A stretch of DNA of 64,000 nucleotides from Bradyrhizobium sp. WD16 (GCF_024181725.1 NZ_CP028908.1:5507501-5571500), one strand, 5' to 3'. Counted from the stretch's first letter, positions 43,105-52,575 are shown. Made by a program: numbers and translations. Notes: generated by a model from the sequence alone, not told the origin.

Positions 43105-44364
43105 ATGGCCCGACGGACCGGCAGCGCCGACCTTCCGCTTCATGGCGGACGCGTACCCGCCTGGCTCGCCGGGCGCATGGCGACGCTCGGAGCCATCATC
43201 ACCGAAGCGATCGTGCATCATTACGGGCGCGACGCCTTCCTCCAGCGTCTGTCCCATCCCTTCTGGTTCCAGTCCTTCGGCGCCGTCATGGGGATGGACT
43301 GGCACTCGTCCGGCATCACGACCAGCGTCATCGGCGCGCTCAAGCGCGGACTGAAGTCCCGCGAAGATGAACTCGGGATCTATGTCTGCGGCGGTCGTGG
43401 CCGCCATTCGCGCAAGACCCCCGACGAGCTCGCAGTTCTCGGCGACCGGCTCGGGGTCGATGGCGCGGCGCTGACGCGGACCAGCCGCCTGGTCGCCAAG
43501 GTCGACAGCGCCGCTGTACAGGACGGCTTCGATCTCTACCTTCATGGTTTCTTCGTTACGGCGAACGGCACTTGGACCGTGGTGCAACAGGGCATGAACG
43601 AGGCCAGCCGTCAGGCGCGGCGCTACCATTGGCACTCGCTCGGACTGACCAGTTTCGTCGAGGCGCCCCACAGCGCCATCGACGGCAAGCCCCGGGGCGA
43701 CATCATCAATCTCACCGATCAGCGCGCCGCGCCCTCGCGCAGCGCCCAGCTCGAGCTTCTGACGATGCTCGGCCCCGACGCCATCGTCCGGGAATTCGCC
43801 GCGCTCGGCGACGACAACGGAGGGCCGGAACAGCCGCTCCTGCCTCATCTGGTGATGCCGGCCCATCACGACGTCCGGGCCAGCGACGTCTTCACCCGAC
43901 GGCTGCACGGCACGCTTGCAGCCGCCGCGGAAGCCGGACCGCGGGACTTCCCCGATCTCCTGCTCACGCCCGGCGTCGGCGCCCGCACTGTGCAGTCGCT
44001 CGCCATGGTCGCCGAGGTGGTGCATGGCGCGCCATATCGGTTTCGCGATCCGGCGCGCTTCTCGCTCGCCCACGGCGGCAAGGACCGTCACCCCTATCCG
44101 GTGCCGCTCGCGGTCTATGACGAAACCATCCGCGTCATCAAATCGGCGCTGTGCAAGGCGCGGCTCGGCCGCGACGAGGAGATGCAGGCGCTCAAGCGAC
44201 TCGACGACCAGGCGCGTCGTCTGGAAGCAGAGGCCGAGGGCCCCTCGTTTGACGCCTTCGTCGCCGCGGAACGCGCGGCCTCTCCCGCCCGCGGCGGACG
44301 CAGCGTCTTCGGCTGGGAAGCAGAGAATGCGGCTGCGGCAACCGGTGCGGACCGACGGCGCTGA
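43105..44364 (+). CDS. DUF763 domain protein
   Basis: 419 residues, matching the DUF763 family over its length: RTGSADLPLHGGRVPAWLAG, then MDWHSSGITTSVIGALKRGL, YLHGFFVTANGTWTVVQQGM, YHWHSLGLTSFVEAPHSAI and TPGVGARTVQSLAMVAEVVH. The helix-hairpin-helix-like segment LLLTPGVGARTVQSLA suggests nucleic-acid contact. The function is unknown; the family is found in thermophiles and scattered bacteria. No clear operon partner. Confidence 0.88.
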   Translation: MARRTGSADLPLHGGRVPAWLAGRMATLGAIITEAIVHHYGRDAFLQRLSHPFWFQSFGAVMGMDWHSSGITTSVIGALKRGLKSREDELGIYVCGGRGRHSRKTPDELAVLGDRLGVDGAALTRTSRLVAKVDSAAVQDGFDLYLHGFFVTANGTWTVVQQGMNEASRQARRYHWHSLGLTSFVEAPHSAIDGKPRGDIINLTDQRAAPSRSAQLELLTMLGPDAIVREFAALGDDNGGPEQPLLPHLVMPAHHDVRASDVFTRRLHGTLAAAAEAGPRDFPDLLLTPGVGARTVQSLAMVAEVVHGAPYRFRDPARFSLAHGGKDRHPYPVPLAVYDETIRVIKSALCKARLGRDEEMQALKRLDDQARRLEAEAEGPSFDAFVAAERAASPARGGRSVFGWEAENAAAATGADRRR

Positions 44365-44787
44365 CAACGACCGCTCATGGTCGCTGGCGCGCCGCGAAGC
44401 GGGCATCGAATCGGGGCCGCTGACATGCATTTCATGGCCTGTCCAGACAGGCGCGCGCCGCCCAGTTTTGGCATGATCACCTCGTTCGATTCGCCCGCGA
44501 TGGCCGGCTGCAGCTCAGCTGCTGCTCGACCCTGCATACGACGGGCGAATCGTCGTGACCGGCGTCGATTGTGCGGTGCGCGGTGAGGCTCGAGAGCCGG
44601 TAGCCGCGCATTCGTTCGGATCACGTTACGCTTCGGGCCTCGTCAGGGGCCGCGAGCGGAGCGTGTTAACATCTCGTTAACCAAGCCGATCCTAGCCTTT
44701 CGAGAGGCTTTTGCGAAGAGGTGCTTGCGGTGGCGATTCCGTCGTCGTGCGCACCGGATTTCTAAGACAAGTGACGTGAGGACAGTG
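44365..44787. other. Intergenic stretch, nothing recognised
   Basis: About 420 bases. Short frames on both strands have no motifs. An AT-richer patch near 44670-44690 (GTTAACATCTCGTTAACC) may be part of the promoter for the small gene at 44788. Confidence 0.35.
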
Positions 44788-45000
44788 ATGAAGCTCGAAC
44801 AGGACGCCATCCGCCTTCTGCAGTCCATGCAGCGCAGTGACGGCCGCAAATACACCGCCGGTGCGATCGACCGCAGCCGCTACGAGCTCCTCGAGCAGGA
44901 AGGTCTCATCCAGGGCACCCGCGTCGGTCCCACCGACATCGTCTACACGCTGCTGCCCGCGGCCGAGAAGATTTTGCACCCCTCCGACGCCCTGCATTGA
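44788..45000 (+). CDS. Small hypothetical protein
   Basis: 70 residues from the ATG at 44788, which has GAGG 7 bases upstream. The sequence (LEQDAIRLLQSMQRSDGRKY, then SRYELLEQEGLIQGTRVGPT) has a winged-helix look, but no family was recognised. A GC hairpin follows at 45006. Confidence 0.6.
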   Translation: MKLEQDAIRLLQSMQRSDGRKYTAGAIDRSRYELLEQEGLIQGTRVGPTDIVYTLLPAAEKILHPSDALH

Positions 45001-45005
45001 TCGAC

Positions 45006-45023
45006 CGGGCCGCGCGCGGCCCG
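45006..45023 (+). terminator. GC-rich palindrome after small gene
   Basis: CGGGCCGCGCGCGGCCCG is a perfect 18-base palindrome 6 bases after the stop codon at 45000. No T-run follows, so it is a weak or factor-assisted end at best. Confidence 0.4.
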
Positions 45024-45158
45024 TGGCACAGGTGCGCTGAAGACCTTAGAATCAGGACGCTGGTGTCGTGCCCGGCGGCGCTCTATCCGGCGACCAGCGG
45101 AGCCGACGCCCGGCTCGATGCCATGATGAATGATCGCCGCGTGTTGCGAGACGTTGAA

Positions 45159-45192
45159 AACAGAAGGCCGTCGCATGCGACGGCCTTCTGTT
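45159..45192 (-). terminator. Strong 34-base palindrome, terminator
   Basis: A perfect 17-bp stem (AACAGAAGGCCGTCGCA and its complement) lies 23 bases beyond the stop of the minus-strand gene at 45215. On that strand it is followed by TTTTC, as in a rho-independent terminator. Confidence 0.8.
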
Positions 45193-45214
45193 CGTCCGAT
45201 CCTTGACGTGAGAT

Positions 45215-45667
45215 CTAGCGGACCCACCACGACGAGAACGGGTCACCGGCAACCTGTCGCTGTTGCGGCACCATCGGTTGCTGCTGGTAGTAGTAGCGTC
45301 GGGCGACGCGGCGACGTGCGGGCTTGCGCGCTGCCACCTTCGTTTCCTTCGCGGCGGAACCGGCGGCCGCCAGCCGCGCCGATTGTTCGGCCGGGATCTG
45401 TGCAAAGGCTTCGCGGGCCGCCGGCTTCGGCTCAGCTGCAACCGCCGCAACCGCCGTTGTCGCCGCCGACGGAACAATGGTTGGAAGCGACGTGTCGATG
45501 ACGACGCGCTCCGGCCCTTTCCTGGTCGACTTGATGCGGATGGTCGACGGGTTGAAAGCACGCGGCGACGATGCCGTAGGTTCGGGCGGCGGCAGATAGG
45601 CATTGGCCGTGAACATCAGCGCCACGAGCAAGCCACCAGCTCCGGCGAGAAAACGAAAATAGGACAT
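45215..45667 (-). CDS. Hypothetical exported/anchored protein
   Basis: 150 residues from the ATG at 45667 (a longer frame reaches 45829). An N-terminal hydrophobic helix (FRFLAGAGGLLVALMFTANA) is followed by a Pro/Ala-rich spacer and a basic, Gln/Tyr-rich end (ARRYYYQQQPMVPQQRQ). It looks anchored or exported. No family recognised. Confidence 0.6.
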   Translation of the reverse strand: MSYFRFLAGAGGLLVALMFTANAYLPPPEPTASSPRAFNPSTIRIKSTRKGPERVVIDTSLPTIVPSAATTAVAAVAAEPKPAAREAFAQIPAEQSARLAAAGSAAKETKVAARKPARRRVARRYYYQQQPMVPQQRQVAGDPFSSWWVR

Positions 45668-45868
45668 GGCGGCGGATCCAACTCTTTGACTGGCACGACC
45701 GGATCGGCGCGATCGCTCGACGCGAATGCGGCCCCCGCAGGCTCTCGACAATGCCGGTAACGGACGGTAGTTCCCGCCCATCATGCGCAGCGACGAGAGT
45801 TGGTCGCATTGCATATTATTGTGGTTCAATCAGCGTATGGAGGGCTTGATCTAGATCAGCGATTTGGA

Positions 45869-46828
45869 TCAACGCTCGGCAGAGGCAAGACGCGTCGGCG
45901 CACGGCCACGGTCGATCCGGTGCCCCGTTGCAGCTCTGGCAATTGTGGCACCCTTCCTTGCATGACCGGCCTTGCCGCGACGCGCGAGCCTCTGACGAGC
46001 CTCGGCCGCCTTGCGGCGCGCGGCCATCGCGGCTTCCTTCACCTTTTCGAGAAGACCACGGATCTCGGGCGCCAGTTCCACCGGCACCGCCATCGCATCC
46101 CTGGCGCTCGACAGGCCGCCGAAGCCGACACAGGGCGCGTCAGGAGGAAGCTCCCGCGGTACCGTGAGGCGCCGATCGGCGGTCGTCCAGCTCTCGGCCA
46201 CATTGCCGGTGATGCGGCGGACATAGTTGCGGGTTTCGTCCGGAAGTGAGCTACGGCGGGCCAGCCAATTCTGGATTCGCCCGGGGCCGGCATTGTACGC
46301 TGCAGCCGCGAGGCCGATATTGCCGAGTTGATCGCGCAGCTTGCGCAGCAGTCGTGCCGAGGCAGGCAACGCCTTCAGCGGATCGAAAGGATCATCGAGC
46401 CCGACCTCGGTCGCCGTCTCCGGCATGAACTGGGCAACGCCCTGGGCGCCGACATGGCTGACTTCATCGAACTTGAAATTGCTTTCCTGCCAGATCAATC
46501 GGGCGAAGAAGCTCACCGGAAGATTATTGGATTCGGCGGCCGCAGTAAGGGCATCGCAAAACTGCGCCATGGTGACCATCGGCCGCGGCGGCGGAGTCGG
46601 TTCCTCGGTCAGCTTCGGCAAACCGGCTTCCGGCGAAATTGTCAGATCGGAGGAATCCATCAACGCGACAGTGAACACGAAACGCTGCTCGAACGTGGCA
46701 AATGCCTCGGCATCAGCGGGTTCAGCGGCGCCGGACTGTACGGCACCTGAAGCCCGCTCGATGGAACCGAGACTCACATCCCCAAACAAGCACGGCGCCG
46801 CCACCAGCGCCGCTAGCACATACCGCAT
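45869..46828 (-). CDS. Lytic transglycosylase, SLT domain
   Basis: 319 residues from the ATG at 46828 (a TTG start 18 bases upstream is less likely). After a signal peptide the SLT fold starts near residue 84: catalytic Glu115 in RLIWQESNF, GAQGVAQFMPETA and the classic AYNAGPGRIQNW. The C-terminal 70 residues are Ala/Lys/Arg-rich and may bind the wall or be disordered. Cleaves peptidoglycan in the periplasm. Confidence 0.9.
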   Translation of the reverse strand: MRYVLAALVAAPCLFGDVSLGSIERASGAVQSGAAEPADAEAFATFEQRFVFTVALMDSSDLTISPEAGLPKLTEEPTPPPRPMVTMAQFCDALTAAAESNNLPVSFFARLIWQESNFKFDEVSHVGAQGVAQFMPETATEVGLDDPFDPLKALPASARLLRKLRDQLGNIGLAAAAYNAGPGRIQNWLARRSSLPDETRNYVRRITGNVAESWTTADRRLTVPRELPPDAPCVGFGGLSSARDAMAVPVELAPEIRGLLEKVKEAAMAARRKAAEARQRLARRGKAGHARKGATIARAATGHRIDRGRAPTRLASAER

Positions 46829-47274
46829 CCCCGACCGACTCCCCAAGAGACGGTCGGTGAGTGCGCGTCCAAGCGGCCGCTTTGATGGATGAGTTGGGGC
46901 AAATTGATGATTTGTTAACCAAACGCAACAGATCCCGTGGATGGAAGCGGTTGGTCGATGATCAGCGGTTTCAAACCATCACGCGTGCCCTCCGCTGCGT
47001 GGTGGCAGCGGCACCTTTCTACCGCGCAAGCGTCTGGTGCCAGGAGTGCGCCTAATGGGCCTTAGTGCGGCGCCTACATCAGCTCGCCGGCTACTTCGAT
47101 ACCGCTTCCGATTTGAGGCCGATCAACGTGCCCGCCGTAATCGAATGCATTCTCGATATCCTCCCGCCGAAGCTCGGGACGTACGAACGCAGATCAATCG
47201 GTCACGACCGGTGACCACGGCAACGCGTCTGTCGCGTGATCGGCTGCGGACGCTCGCTCAGATGAGGGGCATCC
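46829..47274. other. Intergenic stretch before broken groEL
   Basis: About 446 bases holding the divergent promoters. No groES gene and no CIRCE-type inverted repeat were seen. GGTCAC-GACCG-GTGACC (47200-47216) is a small inverted repeat about 60-75 bases before groEL and could be an operator. Confidence 0.45.
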
Positions 47275-49060
47275 ATGGCTCACAAACAGATTTTATTTCA
47301 CTCCGCTGCCCGCGAGAAAGTGCTCCGGGGTGCAACACTGCTGGCCGATGCCGTGCGCGTGACCCTTGGTCCGAAGTCGAAATCGGTTCTGATCCAGAAG
47401 AGCTGGGGCGCTCCCATCGTCTGCAACGATGGCGTGACCATCGCCAAGGAATTCGACCTCAAGGATCCGGAGGAGAATCTCGGCGTTCAGGTACTGCGCC
47501 AGGCGGCTGAGAAGACTGGAGACGTGGTCGGCGACGGCACCAGCACCGCCACGATTCTGGCCCATGCCATTTTGGCCGACGGCGTGCGCAACGTCGTCGC
47601 CGGAGCGAGCGCGATCGACCTCAAGCGCGGCCTCGACCGCGGCCTGCGAGCCGCCATCGGAGCCCTGCGCGACATGGCTCGTCCCGTCACATCGAAGGCG
47701 GAGAAAGCCCAGGTCGCCACCATTTCCGCGCACAACGATCCGGTCATCGGCCAACTGGTCGCCGACGCGATCGAAAAGGTCGGAGCCGAGGGAGTGATCT
47801 CGGTGGAAGAATCCAAGACGACCGAAACCACGCTAGTGTGGCGTCTCGCAATTGCCTACCGCCTTCGCGGCAACCCTCTCGTAGGCAATTGCGAGACATA
47901 AGCCACACTAGCACTTTGATTTTGCTAGTGTCCCTATGTCTCCGAATGACCGTGAGAGCGCGAGGCAAACGTAGCGGTAATTCGGAGACGGGACACTAGA
48001 CGTCGTCGAAGGCATGAAGTTCGAGCGCGGCTTCATATCGCCCTATTTCGTCACCGACCCCGAGAGGATGGAGGCGGTGCTCGAGGATCCCTATGTCCTC
48101 GTCTGCGACCACAAGATCGGCGCACTGCGCGACCTCGTCAATCTGCTCGAGCAGATCGCGAAATCGGGACGACCGCTGCTGATCATCGCCGAAGATGTCG
48201 AAGGCGAGGCGCTCGCCACGCTGATCGTCAACCAGATCCGCGGCGTGCTCAAGGCCTGCGCCGTCAAGGCACCCGGCTTCGGCGACCGGCGCAAGGCGAT
48301 CATGGAAGATATCGCAGTGCTGACCGGCGCCCAGGCCATTTCAGACGAGCTCGGCCTCAAGCTCGAGAATGCGACGCTGAATCAGCTAGGCCGGGCCGTG
48401 CGAGCGGTCGCCGACAAGGATTCGACGACGCTGATCGGCAGCAGCGGCGACAAGAGCCGGATCGACGGACGCATCCAGCAGATCCGGCGCGAAATCTCCA
48501 ACACCACCAGCGAATATGATCGCGAGAAGCTCGAGGAACGTCTGGCGAAGCTGTCCGGCGGCGTCGCTGTCGTCCGCGTCGGAGCGCCGACCGAAGCCGA
48601 GATGAAAGCGCGAAAGGAAGCGCTCGATGATGCCATCAATTCGACCAGGGCGGCCGTTGCCGAAGGGATTGTCCCTGGCGGCGGACTGGCGCTGCTGCGC
48701 TGCATCGGTTCAGTCGCCCGGGAAGAAGCGATCGCCGACGGCGACGAGCGCACCGGACTTCAGATCCTGAAACGCTCGTTCGAGGCGCCCGCCCGGCAGA
48801 TTGCGGCCAATTCCGCCGTCGACGGTGGAGTGGTCGTCGCCCGCATGATCGATGGCAGCGGCAATGTCGGATTCGACGCCGCGCGCAAGGAGTATGTCGA
48901 TCTGGTCGGAGCCGGGATCGTCGATCCGGCGAAGGTCGTGCGCACGGCCCTGGAAAACGCCGTGTCGGTCGCCGGCGTCCTGCTTTTGACGGAAGCGATC
49001 ATGACCGAGATCCCGGAGCCGAAGCGCGAGCCGGCGACCTCTCCCGACACGGCGCTATGA
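47275..49060 (+). pseudogene. groEL: groEL chaperonin, split by a 163-bp mobile element
   Basis: Codons 1-187 (47275-47835) encode a normal GroEL start: ATP-site DGTSTATILAHAI and VISVEESKTTETTL. Then a palindromic element runs in and the frame ends with TAA after 22 foreign codons. GroEL resumes after 47999 as [20 protein letters not shown] and continues to 49060 (a frame from the ATG at 48014 gives 348 codons). Removing 163 bases leaves 541 codons including stop, a normal GroEL length. The C-terminus lacks the GGM repeat and no groES is adjacent, so this was a secondary copy even before the insertion. Confidence 0.93.
47833..47999. mobile_element. Two-module palindromic element in groEL
   Basis: Flanked by CTAG on both sides. 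Module A (47833-47911) has facing arms CTAGTGTGGC plus GTCTCGCAATTGCCTAC. A linker CACTTTGATTTTG leads to module B (47925-47999) with arms CTAGTGTCCC plus GTCTCCGAAT. The same A-linker-B unit lies at 55081-55244. The target reads ACG-CTAG-ACG once the element is removed, which implies a CTAG (or TA) target duplication. No transposase is encoded, so it is a non-autonomous MITE-like element. Confidence 0.88.
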
Positions 49061-49100
49061 AAATCGCGTTATGAAATAGACGCGCGAGGGCCGGATCTCT

Positions 49101-49862
49101 TCAGGCCTCCGATGATGGCGGCGCAGACACACCTGGCGATCCAGCTGTCGAGGCCAACGCACTGCCATCGCCGTAGCGCGCCAGCAGCACCTGAATCAGG
49201 ATCACCGTCTTGGCATCCTGGATCTCGCCGGACCGGACCATCCCGGCGGCTGTGTCAAGCTCCACTTCGAGGATGTCGATGAACTCGCCTTCCTCGGCCA
49301 GACCACCTCCCGACGTGAGACGGTCAGCCGGCGTATAGTCGCAAAGAAAGAACGTGATCTTCTCTGCGACCGCCGCAGGCGTCATGTACAGGCTGAACAG
49401 CCGCTCCGGTGCAGTGACACGCAGTCCGAGCTCTTCCTCCGCTTCCTTGACGATGCGCACCTCCGCCGCCTCGTCGTCGAGCTTGCCGGCGCATGCCTCC
49501 AGCAGCGCAGGCGCATGTTCCTTGAGGAACGGCGGCAGCCGGATTTGGCGCGTCAACAGCACGGTCTGCCGTGCCCGGTTATAGGGCAGCAGTACCGCGG
49601 AATCGCCGTTGTCATAGACTTCGCGACGCTGATCCCGCCACTCGCCGCTGCGAAGACGCTGCTGATAGTCGACCCGGGTGAGCGTACCGCGCGACTTCGC
49701 CAACTCCTCGCGCCTGATGATGCGGACCGGATCGTCCGCCGGCGCATCGTCCGCCCGCTTGGGCGTCGCCGCCTCCGCCGCATGGGAGCTCACCTCGGCC
49801 ACCCGCGGCGTTACGCCCGTAATTTCACTGACCAAAGATCTGAACAGATCGGACGATGTCAT
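49101..49862 (-). CDS. Nudix hydrolase, NudK-like
   Basis: 253 residues. The Nudix box is GKLDDEAAEVRIVKEAEEEL (about 145-165), with the G-x7-E spacing of the GDP-mannose hydrolase NudK group. Upstream DNGDSAVLLPYNRARQTVLL and RQIRLPPFL fit the same group. An N-terminal 60-residue extension and a Ser/Ala-rich tail are unusual. Likely hydrolyses a nucleoside-diphosphate sugar. Convergent with groEL. Confidence 0.82.
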   Translation of the reverse strand: MTSSDLFRSLVSEITGVTPRVAEVSSHAAEAATPKRADDAPADDPVRIIRREELAKSRGTLTRVDYQQRLRSGEWRDQRREVYDNGDSAVLLPYNRARQTVLLTRQIRLPPFLKEHAPALLEACAGKLDDEAAEVRIVKEAEEELGLRVTAPERLFSLYMTPAAVAEKITFFLCDYTPADRLTSGGGLAEEGEFIDILEVELDTAAGMVRSGEIQDAKTVILIQVLLARYGDGSALASTAGSPGVSAPPSSEA

Positions 49863-49962
49863 CGATCACCCCTATCGCCAGTAACGGGACGCCGACCGCG
49901 AGGTTCCTTCTCGCCGCCTCTGGCGGCACCAATCCCTCGAGTCGATCTGTTGCATCAACCGG

Positions 49963-50262
49963 TCATTTCAATCCTGCGTCATGTCGATCCATTGCTGTTG
50001 CGGGCGAACGCGTCGCCGCGATCAGGCGATCGCGTTGCGCAAGTGCGTGCTGCAATTGCCGGCGCAGCACGAACAGCTCAGCTTCCGCCGCCGGAGTGCG
50101 CGCAGCCTGCAGGGCACGCTCGTGAGCGCGCATCCGATTCCACAACCGGATCACTTCACGACTTTGCACCGTCACGGCGGCGCCGTCGACCGATGGCGCG
50201 CTATGATGGATAGGACCGGCGGACGGAAGGTGGACGATTTCACTCATGACGATTTCATTCAT
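49963..50262 (-). CDS. Hypothetical coiled-coil protein
   Basis: 99 residues from the ATG at 50262 (a second ATG at 50247 gives 94). The middle is a charged helix (SREVIRLWNRMRAHERALQA, then ELFVLRRQLQHALAQRDRLI) likely to form a coiled coil. No family recognised. The decayed palindromic module ends about 10 bases upstream, so its promoter may have been altered. Confidence 0.55.
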   Translation of the reverse strand: MNEIVMSEIVHLPSAGPIHHSAPSVDGAAVTVQSREVIRLWNRMRAHERALQAARTPAAEAELFVLRRQLQHALAQRDRLIAATRSPATAMDRHDAGLK

Positions 50263-50272
50263 GATCCGGTCT

Positions 50273-50349
50273 CATTCACGTCCCCCTTTCCAACGTTCGT
50301 ATGAGCGCCTGCTGCAATGGGATGCGAACGTTGGAAACGGGACACTAGA
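50273..50349. repeat. Decayed copy of palindromic module C
   Basis: The right arm reads GGAAACGGGACACTAG and faces CCCCCTTTCCAACG on the left, around CGTTCG...CGAACG inner arms. It matches the module at 55005-55080. The left CTAG end has decayed, the right one is intact. Confidence 0.75.
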
Positions 50350-50409
50350 ACAAATCAGGAACAATAATCAAGCCACCGCAACCAAGACGCCTTTCCGTGC
50401 GGCCATGCG

Positions 50410-51939
50410 TCAGCGCAGCAACTGTCGCGCCTCGTCCGCAACCAGCGCCAGCGGCCGCGCGGCATCGAGGCGATGCCAGGTGACATCCTTCGGCGCCCGC
50501 GCGAGCTGCGCATGTACCACCGCGACATTGGCGTCCGACGCGTCGCCCCGGCGGGCTTCGATGCGGTTGACCAGCACCTGTTCCGGCGCTTCGAGCCAGA
50601 GGCCGGTCATGGCTACGCCAGCACGACGCGCCAGTTCCCCCACCCGGACTCGATCCTCAACGCGATCGAACACCGCTTCCATCACCACGGCAACGCCGTC
50701 GTCGAGCAGTCGCTCCGCTTCCCTGGCTGCCTGTGCATAGACGCTGGCCGAGACCGCCGGGCAATAGGCATCCGGCGGCAATCTGGTTTCGGCGGTCACG
50801 CCGTGCAGATGCTTGCGAATACGGTCGCTCGACAGCACCCGTGCGCCGGGCGGCGCGCCGATCTCGGCCGCGAGGACTGCAGCGAGCGAGGACTTCCCGG
50901 TGCCGCTGAGACCACCGACGGCGATGAGCCGCGGCGGCACCGGTTTGCAGAGCGCCGCGGCAAGCTGGAAATAGCCGCGCGCCGCCTCGATCAACGGCGC
51001 CGACGCAGCGGCCGGCCGACCATGCGCCTGGCTCGCCAGCACGTGCGCGCGGATGATCGCGCGCAGGCTCATGAAGAACGGCAGCAGCCGCACGCCGTCG
51101 CTTTCATCGGCGACGTCGAGATAACGGTTGAGAACCAGATTGGCACCGGCCTTGAGATCGCGGTGCCACAGATCCATCAACAGAAAGGCAAGGTCGTAGA
51201 GCACGTCGACGGTCGCGAGCGCATCGTCGAATTCGATGCAGTCGAACAAGGTCGGCACGCCATCGACGAGGCAGATGTTGCGCAGGTGCAGATCGCCGTG
51301 GCAGCGCCGGATCTTGCCCGCCTGCGCCCGGGCATCGAGCAGCGCGCCGAAGCTGCGCAGGAATTCCTGCGCCCCCGCTTCCCAAGCGCTGACGTCTTCG
51401 GCCTTGAACAGGTCAGCCTCGACCAGCGATCGATGATTGACCGCAAGCACGCCGGCGATGTTGGCAAGACCGGCGCCACTGCGGTCCACCGCGGCGCCGG
51501 CATGGAAGCGAGCAATGGCCCGGGCAAGCTCGGTCAGAAGCGGCGGAGTCAGCCGCCCCTGCCGCGCGAGGTTGTCGAACAGCGTTGCTTCGTCGAACCG
51601 GTTCATTTCGACGACGGCGTCGACCAGCGTCCCGGCGCCGTCGAATGCGAGACCTCCATCCGTCGTCCGGGTGATGTGCCGGGTAGCACGATAGATCGTC
51701 GGCGCGGTGCGCCGGTTCAATTCGAGCTCGCGCTCACAGGCGGCGAGCCGCTTCTCGGGGGTGGAGAAATCGAGATAGGGCAGTCGCACGGCCCGCTTCA
51801 GCTTCCAGGCCAAAGCGTCCGACAGCACCACTTTCGAAATGTGGGTTTCGATCGGCGGCCGGGCGGTTTCGGTTCGCCCACCCTGCCCGACCAGAAAATC
51901 GATAACCTCGGCCTGATCGTCCTGCATTACCCTCACCAC
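50410..51939 (-). CDS. Aminoglycoside-phosphotransferase-like / AAA kinase fusion
   Basis: 509 residues. The first 330 form a phosphotransferase-like domain with the catalytic loop RRCHGDLHLRNICLVDG and FDCIEFDDALATVDVLYDLA. The last 170 form a P-loop kinase domain with GLSGTGKSSLAAVLA (Walker A). This two-domain architecture is conserved in proteobacteria as a bifunctional protein, but the substrate is unknown. It is not by itself evidence of antibiotic resistance. Confidence 0.85.
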   Translation of the reverse strand: MVRVMQDDQAEVIDFLVGQGGRTETARPPIETHISKVVLSDALAWKLKRAVRLPYLDFSTPEKRLAACERELELNRRTAPTIYRATRHITRTTDGGLAFDGAGTLVDAVVEMNRFDEATLFDNLARQGRLTPPLLTELARAIARFHAGAAVDRSGAGLANIAGVLAVNHRSLVEADLFKAEDVSAWEAGAQEFLRSFGALLDARAQAGKIRRCHGDLHLRNICLVDGVPTLFDCIEFDDALATVDVLYDLAFLLMDLWHRDLKAGANLVLNRYLDVADESDGVRLLPFFMSLRAIIRAHVLASQAHGRPAAASAPLIEAARGYFQLAAALCKPVPPRLIAVGGLSGTGKSSLAAVLAAEIGAPPGARVLSSDRIRKHLHGVTAETRLPPDAYCPAVSASVYAQAAREAERLLDDGVAVVMEAVFDRVEDRVRVGELARRAGVAMTGLWLEAPEQVLVNRIEARRGDASDANVAVVHAQLARAPKDVTWHRLDAARPLALVADEARQLLR

Positions 51940-51961
51940 CCGGCGGGCTTACGCGACCTTT

Positions 51962-52010
51962 AAGCATGATCCGGAAAAGTTGGCATCGGTTTTCCGATCG
52001 GATCATTGCT
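51962..52010. repeat. Dispersed palindromic repeat (AAGCATGATCCGG type)
   Basis: AAGCATGATCCGGAAAAGT on the left and CCGATCGGATCATTGCT on the right are near-complementary around GGCATCGGTT. This is a common intergenic repeat of Bradyrhizobium-like genomes. Confidence 0.65.
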
Positions 52011-52076
52011 CCGTCAATAAGCCGGCGCGCGATGGTTTCGATGTGACGCATCGCGCACCAGGGCGTCGTGCAATGC

Positions 52077-52445
52077 TCAGATTCGCTCTATGGAATATTC
52101 CGTTTCGCGGCGAATCTTGCCGTCCTCGAACTCCATGATGCTGACGACGCAGAGCGCCGTCGCATTGCGGGTGCAGGTATACTCGGTCACCCAGAAATCC
52201 AGCCGGCCGCGCACGCGCTCGACACTCAGCATCTTGCGATGGGGCTCCCAGGCGCGAAATTTGCGGATGTTGTCGCGGCCGGTGATGATGCGCCCCGACT
52301 GCGGAAATTCGAGAACCGCGTCTTCGGCATAGATCTCGCAACTCGCAACGAAGCCGCGATTGGCGACCTTGCGCCAGTGAGTTTCCAGAACATCCTCGTT
52401 GAGCTCGAACAGGACGTCTTCGTCGTCCGCTGCCAGATCGCCCAT
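52077..52445 (-). CDS. NTF2/SnoaL-like small protein
   Basis: 122 residues. Cone-shaped NTF2-like fold inferred from NRGFVASCEIYAEDAVLEFP, GRIITGRDNIRKFRAW, then NATALCVVSIMEFEDGKIRR. Such proteins bind or convert small molecules; no catalytic role can be assigned. Divergent from the nitroreductase, with a FixK-like box between them. Confidence 0.75.
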   Translation of the reverse strand: MGDLAADDEDVLFELNEDVLETHWRKVANRGFVASCEIYAEDAVLEFPQSGRIITGRDNIRKFRAWEPHRKMLSVERVRGRLDFWVTEYTCTRNATALCVVSIMEFEDGKIRRETEYSIERI

Positions 52446-52511
52446 CAGTTCATCTCCGGTCTCTGCAGTAACTACCTGCGATTCTTCATAAAGCCTTCAC
52501 GCCGCCAGCGC

Positions 52512-52525
52512 CTGATCCAGATCAA
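52512..52525. promoter_or_regulatory. Degenerate FixK/FNR-type box between divergent genes
   Basis: CTGATCCAGATCAA is one base from TTG(A/C)-N6-(T/G)CAA. It lies about 57 bases before the nitroreductase start and 73 before the NTF2-like gene start, so it could serve either. Confidence 0.45.
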
Positions 52526-52575
52526 TGTTGCCGGGCAAAGTTGGTGGTTGGCTGCAAATACGAGGAGAAATCGGC

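Noticed and set aside
45846-45859. TTGATCTAGATCAG as a FixK-like box
   Set aside because: One mismatch, and it lies about 185 bases before the nearest start codon, too far for the usual activator position.
47200-47216. Inverted repeat as a CIRCE element of groEL
   Set aside because: GGTCAC/GTGACC does not resemble the CIRCE sequence TTAGCACTC-N9-GAGTGCTAA, and no groES follows.
50410-51939. Antibiotic resistance by the aminoglycoside-phosphotransferase-like protein
   Set aside because: The two-domain kinase fusion is a widespread chromosomal family with no shown link to resistance.
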